Shown in pieces: positions 51,854 to 60,859 of a stretch of DNA of 64,000 nucleotides. The stretch's first letter is position 1. Each line of letters starts with the position of its first letter. Under the pieces are notes generated by a model. The model did not search any database. It was not told the origin of the DNA and saw only the letters and a program-made list of their open reading frames with translations. The position numbers and the translations under genes were made by a program. The DNA is from Gordonia sp. PP30 (GTDB lineage Bacteria > Actinomycetota > Actinomycetes > Mycobacteriales > Mycobacteriaceae), in contig NZ_CP095864.1 of NCBI RefSeq assembly GCF_023100845.1, positions 4,216,001 to 4,280,000 of the forward strand, written 5' to 3'.

Positions 51854-52666
51854 ATGCGCCACGATGGAGCGGTGAACACCGACGCCGCCGCGCCCGGCGC
51901 CCCCGACAGCGACCGCTCCCGCCTGTACCCGCGCGTCACCAGCTTCCGCTTCCGGCGCGGCAGCCTGACCGCCGGACAGCAGCGCAACTGGGAGACGCTG
52001 TGGCCCGTCCTCGGTCGCGATCTGCGTACCGGCCCGGACCGCGCCGACGAGCCGCCTCTCGACGCCGGGGAATGGTTCGGCCGCCGCGCACCGCTGATCA
52101 TCGAGGTCGGCAGCGGTACCGGCATCTCCACCGCGGCGATGGCCGCCGAGGAGCCGGACGCCGACGTCGTCGCCGTCGAGGTGTACCAGCCCGGCCTGGC
52201 CCAGTTGCTCGGCCTGATCGACCGCGGCGGCCTGACGAACGTCCGGATGATCCGCGGCGACGCGACCGTGGTGCTGACCGAGCTGGTCGGGCCCGACTCG
52301 CTCGACGGTGTCCGCGTCTTCTTCCCGGATCCGTGGCCCAAATCGCGCCATCACAAGCGCCGCTTCCTGCAGTCGGGCACCATCGAACTGATCGCCGACC
52401 GCCTCAAGCCGGGCGGCATCCTGCACATCGCGACCGATCACGCCGACTACGCGCAGTGGATCGCCGAACTCCTGGCCACCCAGGATCCGTCTCGCCCGCA
52501 CGTGATCCCGCTGACGTACGACAGCCCCATCCTGCTGGAGCGGCCCACCACCAAGTTCGAGGGCCGCGCCGAGCGCGAGGGCCGCGAGGTCAACGAGTTC
52601 GTCTACGTCAAGCCCGTGCCGCGCGACAAGCCGGCCGCCGACGACACCCAGGAGGATCCGGCATGA
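51854..52666 (+). CDS. trmB: tRNA (guanine-N7-)-methyltransferase TrmB
   Basis: TrmB methylates guanine 46 in the tRNA variable loop using SAM. The 270-residue protein has the SAM motif IIEVGSGTGISTAAM, VAVEVYQPGLAQLL, the signature FFPDPWPKSRHHKRRF and LHIATDHADYAQW. The extra N-terminal 30 residues are low-complexity. The start is the ATG at 51854, but a GTG at 51872 would also serve. The stop overlaps the next gene in ATGA, as in the Rv0208c-Rv0207c pair. Confidence 0.94.
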   Translation: MRHDGAVNTDAAAPGAPDSDRSRLYPRVTSFRFRRGSLTAGQQRNWETLWPVLGRDLRTGPDRADEPPLDAGEWFGRRAPLIIEVGSGTGISTAAMAAEEPDADVVAVEVYQPGLAQLLGLIDRGGLTNVRMIRGDATVVLTELVGPDSLDGVRVFFPDPWPKSRHHKRRFLQSGTIELIADRLKPGGILHIATDHADYAQWIAELLATQDPSRPHVIPLTYDSPILLERPTTKFEGRAEREGREVNEFVYVKPVPRDKPAADDTQEDPA

Positions 52667-53322
52667 CGCCCACGGCCGACCTGAGCCCCACCCTCACCGG
52701 CACCAGCCCGGCCCGGCGCGTCCTTCTGGTCTGGGACGCCCCGAACATGGACATGGGTCTCGGCGGAATCCTCGGCGGCCGGCCGACCGCCGCGCATCGG
52801 CCCCGGTTCGACGCCCTCGGCCGCTGGCTCCTGGGCCGCACCGCCGACCTGGCGGAGACCAGTGAGGAGCCGGTCGAGCCCGAGGCCACCGTCTTCACCA
52901 ACATCGTCCCGGGCAGCGCCGAAGTGGTGCGCCCGTGGGTGGACGCCCTGCGCAACGTCGGTTTCGCGGTCTTCGCCAAGCCGAAGATCAGCGACGACAG
53001 CGACGTCGACCAGGACATGCTCGACCACATCGCGCTGCGCGAGCACACCACCGGCCTGGCCGGGGTCTTCGTGGCCTCCGCCGACGGGCAGGCGTTCCGG
53101 GAACCGCTGCTCGAGCTGGCCCGGCAGGGCGTGCCGGTCACCGTCATCGGGTTCCGCGAGCACGCGGCGTGGGCGACGACGTCGACCGAACTCGAGTTCA
53201 TCGATCTCGAGGACATCCCGGCCGTCTTCCGGGAACCGCTACCGCGGATCAGCCTCGACGCCCTGCCCGACGACGGCGCCTGGCTCACCCCGTTCCGGCC
53301 GCTCAGCGCTCTGCTCAAGTAG
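52663..53322 (+). CDS. NYN-domain protein (Rv0207c-like)
   Basis: The 219-residue protein has an NYN/PIN-like fold, with VLLVWDAPNMDMGLG at the start of the domain, an acidic SDVDQDMLDHI near residue 120 and GVFVASADGQAF. NYN domains are nuclease-like. It is translationally coupled to trmB (ATGA) and lies 76 bp before mmpL3, the conserved order in mycobacteria (Rv0208c-Rv0207c-Rv0206c). A link to RNA processing or to MmpL3 is unproven. Confidence 0.88.
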   Translation: MTPTADLSPTLTGTSPARRVLLVWDAPNMDMGLGGILGGRPTAAHRPRFDALGRWLLGRTADLAETSEEPVEPEATVFTNIVPGSAEVVRPWVDALRNVGFAVFAKPKISDDSDVDQDMLDHIALREHTTGLAGVFVASADGQAFREPLLELARQGVPVTVIGFREHAAWATTSTELEFIDLEDIPAVFREPLPRISLDALPDDGAWLTPFRPLSALLK

Positions 53323-53383
53323 TCCCACAAGGGCTTTTCTCAGGCTCGCCTGCAAGAATGCCCGACGGGGTTTTGTCCGCGAG

Positions 53384-53391
53384 AAGGAAGG
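53384..53391 (+). promoter_or_regulatory. mmpL3 ribosome-binding site
   Basis: AAGGAAGG lies 7 bp before the GTG at 53399. It decides the start, since the frame is open far upstream into the NYN gene. Confidence 0.7.
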
Positions 53392-53398
53392 AACCGGC

Positions 53399-56300
53399 GT
53401 GTTCGGATCCATCGGCTCATTCGTGTACCGGATGCGCTACACCGTCATCGCCGTATTGATCGTGCTGATGGGCGGCCTCGGCATCTACGGTCTGGCGCTG
53501 CCGAAGTACCTCTCGCAGAGCGGCTGGTTCGACCCGACCTCCGAATCGGTGACCGGTTCGGTGATCGCCGACCAGTCCCTCGGCCGCGACCACAAATCCG
53601 ACGCGCTGCTGGTCATCACGCCGCCGAAGGGCACCGCGATCAGCGATCCCGCGTTCGGCGCGAAGGTCGAGAAGATCGTCGACGACCTGGTCGCCAAGTA
53701 CCCGAAGATCATCAGCCGCGAGAGCCCGGACGATCCGAGCGACACCTCCAAGGCCGGCCTGCTCGATCCCTTCCCGGACGGCACCGGCGCCGGCGCCACC
53801 GCGCAGCAGCTCAAGCGCGACCGGATGTGGAACCTCAAAGAGAACGTCGGTTTCATCTCGATCGGCATCGTCGGCAACGACGACACCACGATCCTCAACA
53901 ACTACAAGACCATCGAACCCTTCTTCGACAACCTGTCCGAGAAGTACGACATGCCGGGCACCACCTTCGAGCTGGCCGGCCTGCAGCCGATCGCCGGCGC
54001 GATGAGTCACGGCATGGAACAGGACATCCACCGCGCCGAGTTGATCGCGCTGCCGGTGGTCGCGGTGATGCTGCTGTTCGTCTTCGGCGGCATCGTGGCC
54101 GCCGTGCTGCCGGTCCTGATCGGCGGTCTCACCATCGCCGGATCGCTCGGCATCATGACGATCCTGGCCCAGATCACCGAGCTGAACGTGTTCGCCCAGT
54201 CGGTGGTCACGCTGATCGGCCTGGGCATCGCCATCGACTACGGCCTGTTCATGGTGAGCCGGTTCCGCGAGGAGATCGCCGAGGGCTACACCGTCGAAGC
54301 CGCGGTCCGAAGATCGGTGATGACGGCGGGCCAGACCATCGCGTTCTCGGCCACCATCATCGTGGCCGCGCTCGCCTGCCTGCTGATGTTCCCGCAGCCG
54401 TTCCTCAAGTCGGTCGCCTACGGCGCGATCGCGTCGGTGGCCCTGGCCGCACTGCTGTCGGTCACCGTGCTGCCGGCCATCCTGGGCATCCTGGGACGCC
54501 GAATCGACGCGCTGAGCGTGCCCGCCCTCAACCGCACCAAGACCCGCGAGGAGATCGAGAACGGCTTCTGGGGACGTCTCTCCGGCTGGGTGATGCAGCA
54601 CCCGCTGCAGACCGCGATCCCCACCGTCCTGCTGCTGCTCGCGCTGATCATCCCGTTCGGCAACATCGCCTTCGGCGGTATGAGCGAGGCGTACCTCCCG
54701 CCGAACGACCCGCACCGCGTCGCGCAGGAGCACTTCGACAAGTACTTCCCGGCCGAGCGCACCGAGGAGATCAAGCTGGTCGTCGTCTACAACCCGGATG
54801 ACGAACAGGCGACGGCCAAGATCCAGGCCATCGCCGACGAGGCGAACAAGGTCCCCGGTTTCACCAAGAAGTTCTCGCCGACCACCGACGGCGGCGGTCT
54901 GCAGGGGTCGTACTACAACAACCCGGACAGCGGCTACGCGGTGCAGCAGATGTCGGCCGGTCTGGCCGATCGCACCACCGCCGCCGAAGCGATCCACGAG
55001 CTGCGGTCGATCAACAACCAGGGTCTGCGCGTCTACGTCGCGGGTATGCCCGCGCTGACCCAGGACTCGATCGACTCGCTGATGCGGCTCCTGCCGTACA
55101 TGGCGATCCTGCTGGTCCTGGTGACCGGTCTGTTGATGTTCCTGGCGTTCGGCTCGATCATCCTGCCGATCAAGGCCGCGCTGATGTCGGCACTCGGCCT
55201 CGGTTCGACGCTGGGCATCCTGACCTGGATGTTCATCGACGGGCACGGCGCGACGCTGCTGAACTACACCCCGGGCCCGTTGTTCGCGGCCGTCCTGGTG
55301 CTGATCATCGCGATCGTCTACGGCCTCTCCACCGACTACGAGATATTCCTGCTCTCCCGCATGGTCGAGGCCAGACAGCAGGGGGCGTCGACCACCGAGG
55401 CGATCCGCGTCGGCACCGCCCTGACCGGCCGCATCATCACCGCGGCCGCCGCCATCCTGGTGGTGGTGACCGGCGCGTTCGGCCTGTCGAACATCGTGAT
55501 GATGAAGTACATCGCCTTCGGCATGATCGCCGCGCTGATCCTCGACGCCACCGTCATCCGCATGCTGCTGGTGCCGTCGGTGATGAAGCTGCTGGGTGAC
55601 GACTGCTGGTGGGCCCCGCGCTGGATGCTCAAGCTGCAGCGCAAGATCGGCCTCGGCGAGACGATCCTGGAAGACGACCCGGCCTCGAAGGAGGTGGCGG
55701 TGGTCGCCGCCGGCAGCACCAGCGCCGGGGGCGTGGTGGCCGTCGCCCAGGCCGAGACCACCCAGTTGCGGGCGCAGCCGCGGGCCGATCGTCCCGCCGC
55801 CGGGCAGGCCGAGCCGCGTGGACTGCGCGCCCTGGCCCGCCGCGGCCGGAAGGACCACGACGCCGAACCCGACGTCGTCGCGGCGTCCCCGGCCGACGAC
55901 GCCGACGAGGCGGCACCGCCGTCCGGGCCGTCGATCGCCCATCCCGCGAACCCGATGTCGGGCGAGCATCCGCTGGCCGAAGGGCACCTGGAGGATCTGG
56001 TCGACGCTCCGCGCGCGTCGGACACCGGCGCGGCGGCCCGCGGCGGCGCCGGACCGGACACCGGTTCGTGGCGCCTCGGCGCGGGCGGGGTCCGGCTGGA
56101 CAACCGCGATCTGCGTCCGCGGCCGCAGCCGCCGACCGGTCCGCAGCGCAGGCCCGCCACGCAGCCCGGTCAGCCCCATCCGGCCCCGCGGCCGCAGGGA
56201 CCGGCCGGTGCTCAGCAGCCGGCGACCCAGCAGCCGACCGCGCAGCGGCCCGTCGCGCCGCGACCGCGCCCCCAGCGCCCGGCCGCACCCCCGGTCCAGC

Positions 56301-56560
56301 CCGCCCGGCCGCAGCCGGCCCCGTCGGCCACCCAGCCGCCGTCCGGTCCGCAGCCGGCCGCCCCGCAGCCGCCGGTGACGCCGCGGCCGCAGTCCGGCCC
56401 CTACCCGGGCACCGTGCCCGCGGGTCCGCCGACCATGCCGCCGCAGTACGGGCACCCGGCCGAGACCACGTCGCGGGAGCGGCGCGCCGACCGGAACGAC
56501 CAGATCAGCGTGCAGGATCTGCTGCGCCGCAGTCGCGGTCAGGACACCGACGGCGACTGA
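53399..56560 (+). CDS. mmpL3: Mycolate (trehalose monomycolate) exporter MmpL3
   Basis: MmpL3 flips and exports trehalose monomycolate with proton drive. The 1053-residue product has the RND layout: 12 membrane segments in two halves, with large periplasmic domains. The proton-relay pairs in TM4 and TM10 are intact: GIAIDYGLF (Asp280-Tyr281) and GLSTDYEIF (Asp646-Tyr647). A cytoplasmic tail of about 295 residues from residue 760, rich in Pro, Gln and Arg, makes it longer than Rv0206c (944). The GTG at 53399 follows AAGGAAGG. The trmB, NYN and mmpL3 order is conserved. Confidence 0.95.
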   Translation: MFGSIGSFVYRMRYTVIAVLIVLMGGLGIYGLALPKYLSQSGWFDPTSESVTGSVIADQSLGRDHKSDALLVITPPKGTAISDPAFGAKVEKIVDDLVAKYPKIISRESPDDPSDTSKAGLLDPFPDGTGAGATAQQLKRDRMWNLKENVGFISIGIVGNDDTTILNNYKTIEPFFDNLSEKYDMPGTTFELAGLQPIAGAMSHGMEQDIHRAELIALPVVAVMLLFVFGGIVAAVLPVLIGGLTIAGSLGIMTILAQITELNVFAQSVVTLIGLGIAIDYGLFMVSRFREEIAEGYTVEAAVRRSVMTAGQTIAFSATIIVAALACLLMFPQPFLKSVAYGAIASVALAALLSVTVLPAILGILGRRIDALSVPALNRTKTREEIENGFWGRLSGWVMQHPLQTAIPTVLLLLALIIPFGNIAFGGMSEAYLPPNDPHRVAQEHFDKYFPAERTEEIKLVVVYNPDDEQATAKIQAIADEANKVPGFTKKFSPTTDGGGLQGSYYNNPDSGYAVQQMSAGLADRTTAAEAIHELRSINNQGLRVYVAGMPALTQDSIDSLMRLLPYMAILLVLVTGLLMFLAFGSIILPIKAALMSALGLGSTLGILTWMFIDGHGATLLNYTPGPLFAAVLVLIIAIVYGLSTDYEIFLLSRMVEARQQGASTTEAIRVGTALTGRIITAAAAILVVVTGAFGLSNIVMMKYIAFGMIAALILDATVIRMLLVPSVMKLLGDDCWWAPRWMLKLQRKIGLGETILEDDPASKEVAVVAAGSTSAGGVVAVAQAETTQLRAQPRADRPAAGQAEPRGLRALARRGRKDHDAEPDVVAASPADDADEAAPPSGPSIAHPANPMSGEHPLAEGHLEDLVDAPRASDTGAAARGGAGPDTGSWRLGAGGVRLDNRDLRPRPQPPTGPQRRPATQPGQPHPAPRPQGPAGAQQPATQQPTAQRPVAPRPRPQRPAAPPVQPARPQPAPSATQPPSGPQPAAPQPPVTPRPQSGPYPGTVPAGPPTMPPQYGHPAETTSRERRADRNDQISVQDLLRRSRGQDTDGD

Positions 56561-56590
56561 GCGGTTGGTGCCAGGCGTTCCTGTGACACA

Positions 56591-56661
56591 AGTGTCGTGT
56601 GTCGAAAATTCATCGACGGTATGCCGCGGCAGCCATTCGACAATTTTCGACACGCGACACT
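56591..56661. repeat. 20-bp inverted repeat upstream of the Rv0204c-like gene
   Basis: Arms 56591-56610 (AGTGTCGTGTGTCGAAAATT) and 56642-56661 are complementary at 19 of 20 positions around a 31-nt loop. It is placed between the mmpL3 stop and the ATG at 56674, and its right arm merges into TAGGGT. It may be a terminator for mmpL3, an operator, or both. Confidence 0.7.
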
Positions 56662-56673
56662 AGGGTGCTGAGC

Positions 56674-57801
56674 ATGGCCGACGAGACCGGAGACGCCGAC
56701 GGCCAGGAGGCACCGGCCAAGCGCACTTGGAACTGGAAGCGCTGGCTCCGCATCGGCACCCCGATCCTGATCGTGGTGATCCTGGGGGTCGAGGCCTGGA
56801 TCGCCTGGCCGCACATCGCGCCGACCTGGCACGAAGGACACCCGGGCAGCCGGCTGAGCGACATCCGCTGGTGGTGGGTGGCCGCGTGCATTGTCGCCGC
56901 CATGCTGTCGATGGACAGCTACGCGCAGGTGCAGCGCGTCCTGATGCGGTCGGCCCATGTCCGGGTCCGCCAGCGCGAGTCGCTCGCGGTGATCCTGGCG
57001 TCCAACTCGATCTCGCAGACCATGCCGGGCGGCCAGGTGTTCGCGCCGGCGTTCATCTACCGGGAGAGCCGCAAGTGGGGCGCGTCCCCGGTGGTCGCCT
57101 CGTGGCAGCTGGTGATGTCGGGTCTGCTCGCCGGTGCGGGCCTGGCGGTCCTCGGCCTGGGCGGAGCTCTGCTCGCGGGCGCCAAGACCAGCGCGTTCTC
57201 CGTCTTCTTCAGCGTCGCCGTGTTCATCGCCTTCGTGGTGGTGATGCAGTACATCGCGTCGCGGCCGGAGATTCTGGAGGGTCTCGGCGTCCGCATTCTC
57301 GGCTGGGTCAATCACATGCGCGACAAGCCCGACGATCACGGCGTGGCCCGGCTGCACCGCATTCTGGCTCAGCTGCGCGCGGTCCACCTGAACAAGCGCG
57401 ACGGTGCCAAAGCGTTCGGCTGGAGCCTGTTCAACTGGGTCGCCGACGTCGCCTGCCTGGCACTGGCCTGCTACGCCCTCAACGCGCACCCGGGCTTCGC
57501 CGGCCTGATGGTCGCCTACGCGGCGAGCAAGGCCGTCGGCAGCGCGATCCCGCTGCTGCCGGGCGGCATCGGGGTCGTCGAAGCCGTCCTCGTCCCCGCC
57601 CTGGTGCAGGCCGGGATGTCGACCGCCGACGCGTTTCTCGCGGTGATCCTCTACCGCATCGTCAGCTATGTGCTGGTCTCCGCGATCGGCTGGGTGGTGA
57701 TCGCCATCCGATACCGCGCCGAGATCAAGTCCCGCGACGACATCCAGCACGAGATGGCCCGTGAGGAAGACGACTTGGGCGCCGGGCCCGAGAGCGCCTG
57801 A
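56674..57801 (+). CDS. UPF0104/LPG-synthase TM-type membrane protein (Rv0204c-like)
   Basis: A 375-residue polytopic protein of the lysylphosphatidylglycerol synthase membrane-region type (UPF0104), with about eight segments. Signature parts are SNSISQTMPGGQVFAPAFIYR and GSAIPLLPGGIGVVEAVLVPAL, the flippase-like motifs of the family. It has no synthase domain. The gene corresponds to Rv0204c, near mmpL3 in mycobacteria, and may move a lipid in the membrane. The ATG at 56674 was chosen because earlier in-frame codons fall inside the palindrome. Confidence 0.88.
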   Translation: MADETGDADGQEAPAKRTWNWKRWLRIGTPILIVVILGVEAWIAWPHIAPTWHEGHPGSRLSDIRWWWVAACIVAAMLSMDSYAQVQRVLMRSAHVRVRQRESLAVILASNSISQTMPGGQVFAPAFIYRESRKWGASPVVASWQLVMSGLLAGAGLAVLGLGGALLAGAKTSAFSVFFSVAVFIAFVVVMQYIASRPEILEGLGVRILGWVNHMRDKPDDHGVARLHRILAQLRAVHLNKRDGAKAFGWSLFNWVADVACLALACYALNAHPGFAGLMVAYAASKAVGSAIPLLPGGIGVVEAVLVPALVQAGMSTADAFLAVILYRIVSYVLVSAIGWVVIAIRYRAEIKSRDDIQHEMAREEDDLGAGPESA

Positions 57802-57828
57802 GGCGGCCGCCGCAGTAGCGTGGACCCA

Positions 57829-58272
57829 GTGAGCACCGCAGCAACCCGCGCCTGGGACAAGTCCCTCGTTCTGACCGCTATCACCGATCTCGCCGCGATC
57901 GTCGCCTTCGTGGCGATCGGCCGGGGCAGCCACGACGAGGCGTTCACCATCGCCGGCTTCTCCCGCACCCTGTGGCCGTTCCTGGTCGGCGCGGTGATCG
58001 GCTGGGCACTCGGCTTTCTGATCAACTGGGTCCAGGACGGCGGCAAGCGCGACGTGATCGCGACCTGGCGCCCGATGCGGATCTTCCCGGACGGCGTGGT
58101 GATCTGGGTGTCGACCGTCGTGCTCGGCATGCTGCTGCGGGCCTCGTCCAGCCAGGGCACGGCGACCTCGTTCCTCATCGTCGCGACCATCTCCACCGCG
58201 GTGCTGCTGCTCGGCTGGCGACTGGCCGTCGCGATCACGCTGCGCGCCCGGTCCGGACGAGTCGGCTCCTGA
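57829..58272 (+). CDS. DUF3054 membrane protein
   Basis: A 147-residue protein with four hydrophobic segments and the WPFLVGAVIGWALGFL, WRPMRIFPDGVVIWVSTVVLGMLLR pattern of DUF3054. The family has no known activity. The GTG at 57829 is preceded by TAGCGT at leaderless spacing. It lies 27 bp after the preceding membrane protein and may be in the same transcript. A terminator hairpin follows. Confidence 0.8.
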   Translation: MSTAATRAWDKSLVLTAITDLAAIVAFVAIGRGSHDEAFTIAGFSRTLWPFLVGAVIGWALGFLINWVQDGGKRDVIATWRPMRIFPDGVVIWVSTVVLGMLLRASSSQGTATSFLIVATISTAVLLLGWRLAVAITLRARSGRVGS

Positions 58273-58275
58273 GAA

Positions 58276-58318
58276 GCCTGCTGTTCGGCGGTCGCTGAGC
58301 CACCACCGGACAGCAGGC
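58276..58318. terminator. Terminator between DUF3054 and PBP-like genes
   Basis: GCCTGCTGTTCGG (58276-58288) and CCGGACAGCAGGC (58306-58318) make a 13-bp stem with one G-T wobble and a 17-nt loop, between convergent genes. Confidence 0.6.
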
Positions 58319-58346
58319 CGGGTCCCGGCTCAGTCGTCGATGCGGC

Positions 58347-59981
58347 TCAGTTGTCGATGCGGTAGTACTTCTGCGCCACCTGCAGGGCGGCCGTGCCCGA
58401 CTTGGCGCCCTCGCAGTAGACGACCAGCACCTTGCCGCCCGAGATGCCGACGAACCAGCCGGGCCCCTGCGGCCCGTTGGTGCCGACCAGGGCGCGCAGA
58501 CCGGGCGCCCCGGTCAGGTCGCTGGCGTCGCCGGTCTTGGCGGTCGTCACCATCGCTGCGGCGATCCGCCGCGCGGTGTCGGCGTCCATCGCGCCCAGCT
58601 TGCCGCCGGTCACCTTGGTCGGCGTGCCCTTGATCAGGAACGGCGGCACCGATTCGCCGGTGCCGGCGATCGAGCGGGCCACCGAGACGCCGAGCGTTCC
58701 CATGTTGAGCATGGTGGCGGTGAAGTCCTGCGGGCGGAACGACGCCGCCGACACGGTCGGCCGGGACTCGTCCCGGGGCGCGACGACGCCCGGCACCGTG
58801 ACGGTGATCCCCAAACCCAGGCGGTTGAGCTGCTCGGTGGCCGCCGACTTGGACTTCTGCGTCGCATCGAGGGCGCCGAAGACCGGATCGAGGGTGCTGC
58901 CGGTCGGGTACGCGACGTCGGCCAGGACCCGCTTGTCCGCGGCCGCGTCGTTCTGCGCCATGGCCAGGATGGCGCCCGAGCGCGCATCCAGGGTCATGAT
59001 GGTCGCGGGCTGGGCCACCTCGACGGCGGCGTCACCCAGGGTGAGCTGCTCGTTCTGGTTGATCGTGGTCATGATGTCGGGTCCGGCGCGGCCCTGCTCG
59101 CCGGCCAGCTTGACCGGCGCCGCACCCGGCGCGGCCTGCTGCACCTGCCAGCCGGAGGTCGCATCGCGGATCGCCTGCCAGTAGTTGGTGAGTCCGGTCG
59201 AGAGCGGTGTCGACAGCCGCCGGTCGGACATCACGAGCATGCCGGTCTTGCGGACGGTGACCCCGGCGATGCGTTCGGGGTCGAAGGCCAGCACCTTCAT
59301 GTCCGGGTCGCGCAGCGTCACCGCCACCGTCTCGCCGCCCTGCGCGGCGGCGATCTTGTCGTTGATCACCTGCGCGGTGATCAGCGGCGCGATCGGCTTG
59401 AGCGCATCGGCGAGCGAGTTCACCGATCGCTGCAGGTTCCGCGTCGCGGCGGGGTTGATGACGATCTCGTTGACCGGCTGCATCTGCATGAAGGCCTTGC
59501 CCGACGCGCTGCGCACCGTCGGCGCCGGGGTCGCGTCGGTCCGGATCATCTGCAGGCGGCCGCCGACCGGCATCCCGGTGTGCAGCAGCCCGGATTCCCA
59601 CTGCACCTTCCACCCGGTGGAGAGCCGGCGCAGGCTGCCGCTGGTCTTGGTGGAGAACTCGCGGTCGTCGGCCCAGCGCCAGGTGGTGCGCATGGTGAAC
59701 GACCCGGTGCCGTCGCTGTATTCGACGGTGTCGAGAACGTGGGCGTCGACGGTCCGCGCGTGCATCCCGGCGAAGGTGCCGCTCAGCGAGTCGGCCGCTT
59801 GCGACGGCGAGGTGGTCATGTCCGAGGTGGCCTGCACCTCTTGGCTGGAGAACGCCTTCGCGAAGGCGCGGGCGGCCTTGGCGGGTTCGGAGTCGTCCTC
59901 ACCGCCGCACGCGGCCAGGGACAGCACGCAGACGACGCTGACGAACAGCGCCATCGCCGATCGTCGCGACCACAGACTCAT
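58347..59981 (-). CDS. Penicillin-binding-protein-like lipoprotein, catalytic motifs lost
   Basis: A 544-residue lipoprotein (lipobox SLAAC, Cys25) with an NTF2-like MecA_N domain (residues about 32-150), a dimerisation-like middle, and a C-terminal transpeptidase fold (about 310-544). The order matches Rv2864c-type class B PBPs. The three active-site motifs are missing: the SxxK helix reads STLD (362-365), the SxN segment is deleted, and KTG is replaced by GTNG (500-503) before the conserved PGWFVG. It should be unable to cross-link peptidoglycan or bind beta-lactam covalently. The ATG at 59981 places the lipobox correctly. Confidence 0.85.
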   Translation of the reverse strand: MSLWSRRSAMALFVSVVCVLSLAACGGEDDSEPAKAARAFAKAFSSQEVQATSDMTTSPSQAADSLSGTFAGMHARTVDAHVLDTVEYSDGTGSFTMRTTWRWADDREFSTKTSGSLRRLSTGWKVQWESGLLHTGMPVGGRLQMIRTDATPAPTVRSASGKAFMQMQPVNEIVINPAATRNLQRSVNSLADALKPIAPLITAQVINDKIAAAQGGETVAVTLRDPDMKVLAFDPERIAGVTVRKTGMLVMSDRRLSTPLSTGLTNYWQAIRDATSGWQVQQAAPGAAPVKLAGEQGRAGPDIMTTINQNEQLTLGDAAVEVAQPATIMTLDARSGAILAMAQNDAAADKRVLADVAYPTGSTLDPVFGALDATQKSKSAATEQLNRLGLGITVTVPGVVAPRDESRPTVSAASFRPQDFTATMLNMGTLGVSVARSIAGTGESVPPFLIKGTPTKVTGGKLGAMDADTARRIAAAMVTTAKTGDASDLTGAPGLRALVGTNGPQGPGWFVGISGGKVLVVYCEGAKSGTAALQVAQKYYRIDN

Positions 59982-60081
59982 AGTCACAATTTTCACTCTA
60001 ATCACATCTGTAGGGCCAGTCAGTCCGTTCACGGTCCGGCGTCTAACTGGTCACGATCCGGTCTCCGTCGATAATGGACCC

Positions 60082-60822
60082 ATGTCCCCCCGCCTCGTTC
60101 GCGCCGCCGACCGCGCCGTCACCACCACCGAGTGGCTGACCTCCCGGCACGGCTTCTCCTTCGGCGACCACTACGACCCGGACGATACGCACCACGGCGT
60201 TCTGCTGGTCCACAACGACGAGATCATCGCTCCGGGAACGGGATTCGATACACATCCGCACGCCGAGACCGAGATCGTCACCTGGGTGCTGTCCGGAACA
60301 CTGGTCCATCAGGACTCACAGGGACACAGCGGCCTCATCCATCCCGGGCTCGCCCAGCGGATGAGCGCGGGCACCGGCATCCTGCACTCGGAACGCAACG
60401 ACCCCGGCCCGCCCGGCTCCCGAGCGACCGCGGCCGAACCGGTGCACTACCTGCAGATGTGGCTCAAACCCGATCGGCCGGGCGCCGACCCGAGCTACCA
60501 GCAGTGCGACGTCTCCACCGAACTCGCGGCGGGCGGACTGATCCCCCTGGCCTCCGGGGACCGGCGGCTCGACTCGGCCATCCGCATCGGCCACTCCGCC
60601 GCCACGCTGTGGGTGGCGCAGCTGGCCGCCGGGCGGACCGCGCGAATCCCGGACTCCCGATTCACCCACCTGTTCGTCGCGGACGGCGCGGTCACCGTCG
60701 ACCACACCCCGCTGAGCACCGGCGACACCCTGCGGGCGACCGGATTCGGCGGCACCGTCATCGGCGCCCGCACCGATGCGCAGGTGCTGATCTGGGCGAT
60801 GGACGCCGCACTCGGGGAGTAG
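60082..60822 (+). CDS. Pirin family protein
   Basis: A 246-residue bicupin of the pirin/quercetinase-like family. The N-terminal cupin carries the metal ligands in HPHAETEIVTWVLSGTLVHQDSQG and LAQRMSAGTGILHSERN; the C-terminal cupin is less conserved. Bacterial pirins may have dioxygenase or regulatory roles. The ATG at 60082 is close to a GATAAT -10-like box. It is divergent from the PBP-like gene and is followed 37 bp later by zmp1. Confidence 0.9.
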   Translation: MSPRLVRAADRAVTTTEWLTSRHGFSFGDHYDPDDTHHGVLLVHNDEIIAPGTGFDTHPHAETEIVTWVLSGTLVHQDSQGHSGLIHPGLAQRMSAGTGILHSERNDPGPPGSRATAAEPVHYLQMWLKPDRPGADPSYQQCDVSTELAAGGLIPLASGDRRLDSAIRIGHSAATLWVAQLAAGRTARIPDSRFTHLFVADGAVTVDHTPLSTGDTLRATGFGGTVIGARTDAQVLIWAMDAALGE

Positions 60823-60859
60823 CCGCAGCGCAACGTCGCCGATCAGGCACTATGGACGC

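Noticed and set aside
52862..53398. Upstream extension of mmpL3 inside the NYN gene
   Set aside because: The strong AAGGAAGG site and the conserved N-terminal sequence FGSIGSFVYRMRY mark the GTG at 53399 as the start.
59185..60081. A 300-codon upstream extension of the pirin gene
   Set aside because: It lies antisense to the PBP-like lipoprotein and carries none of the cupin motifs. The ATG at 60082 fits the family N-terminus and a -10 box.
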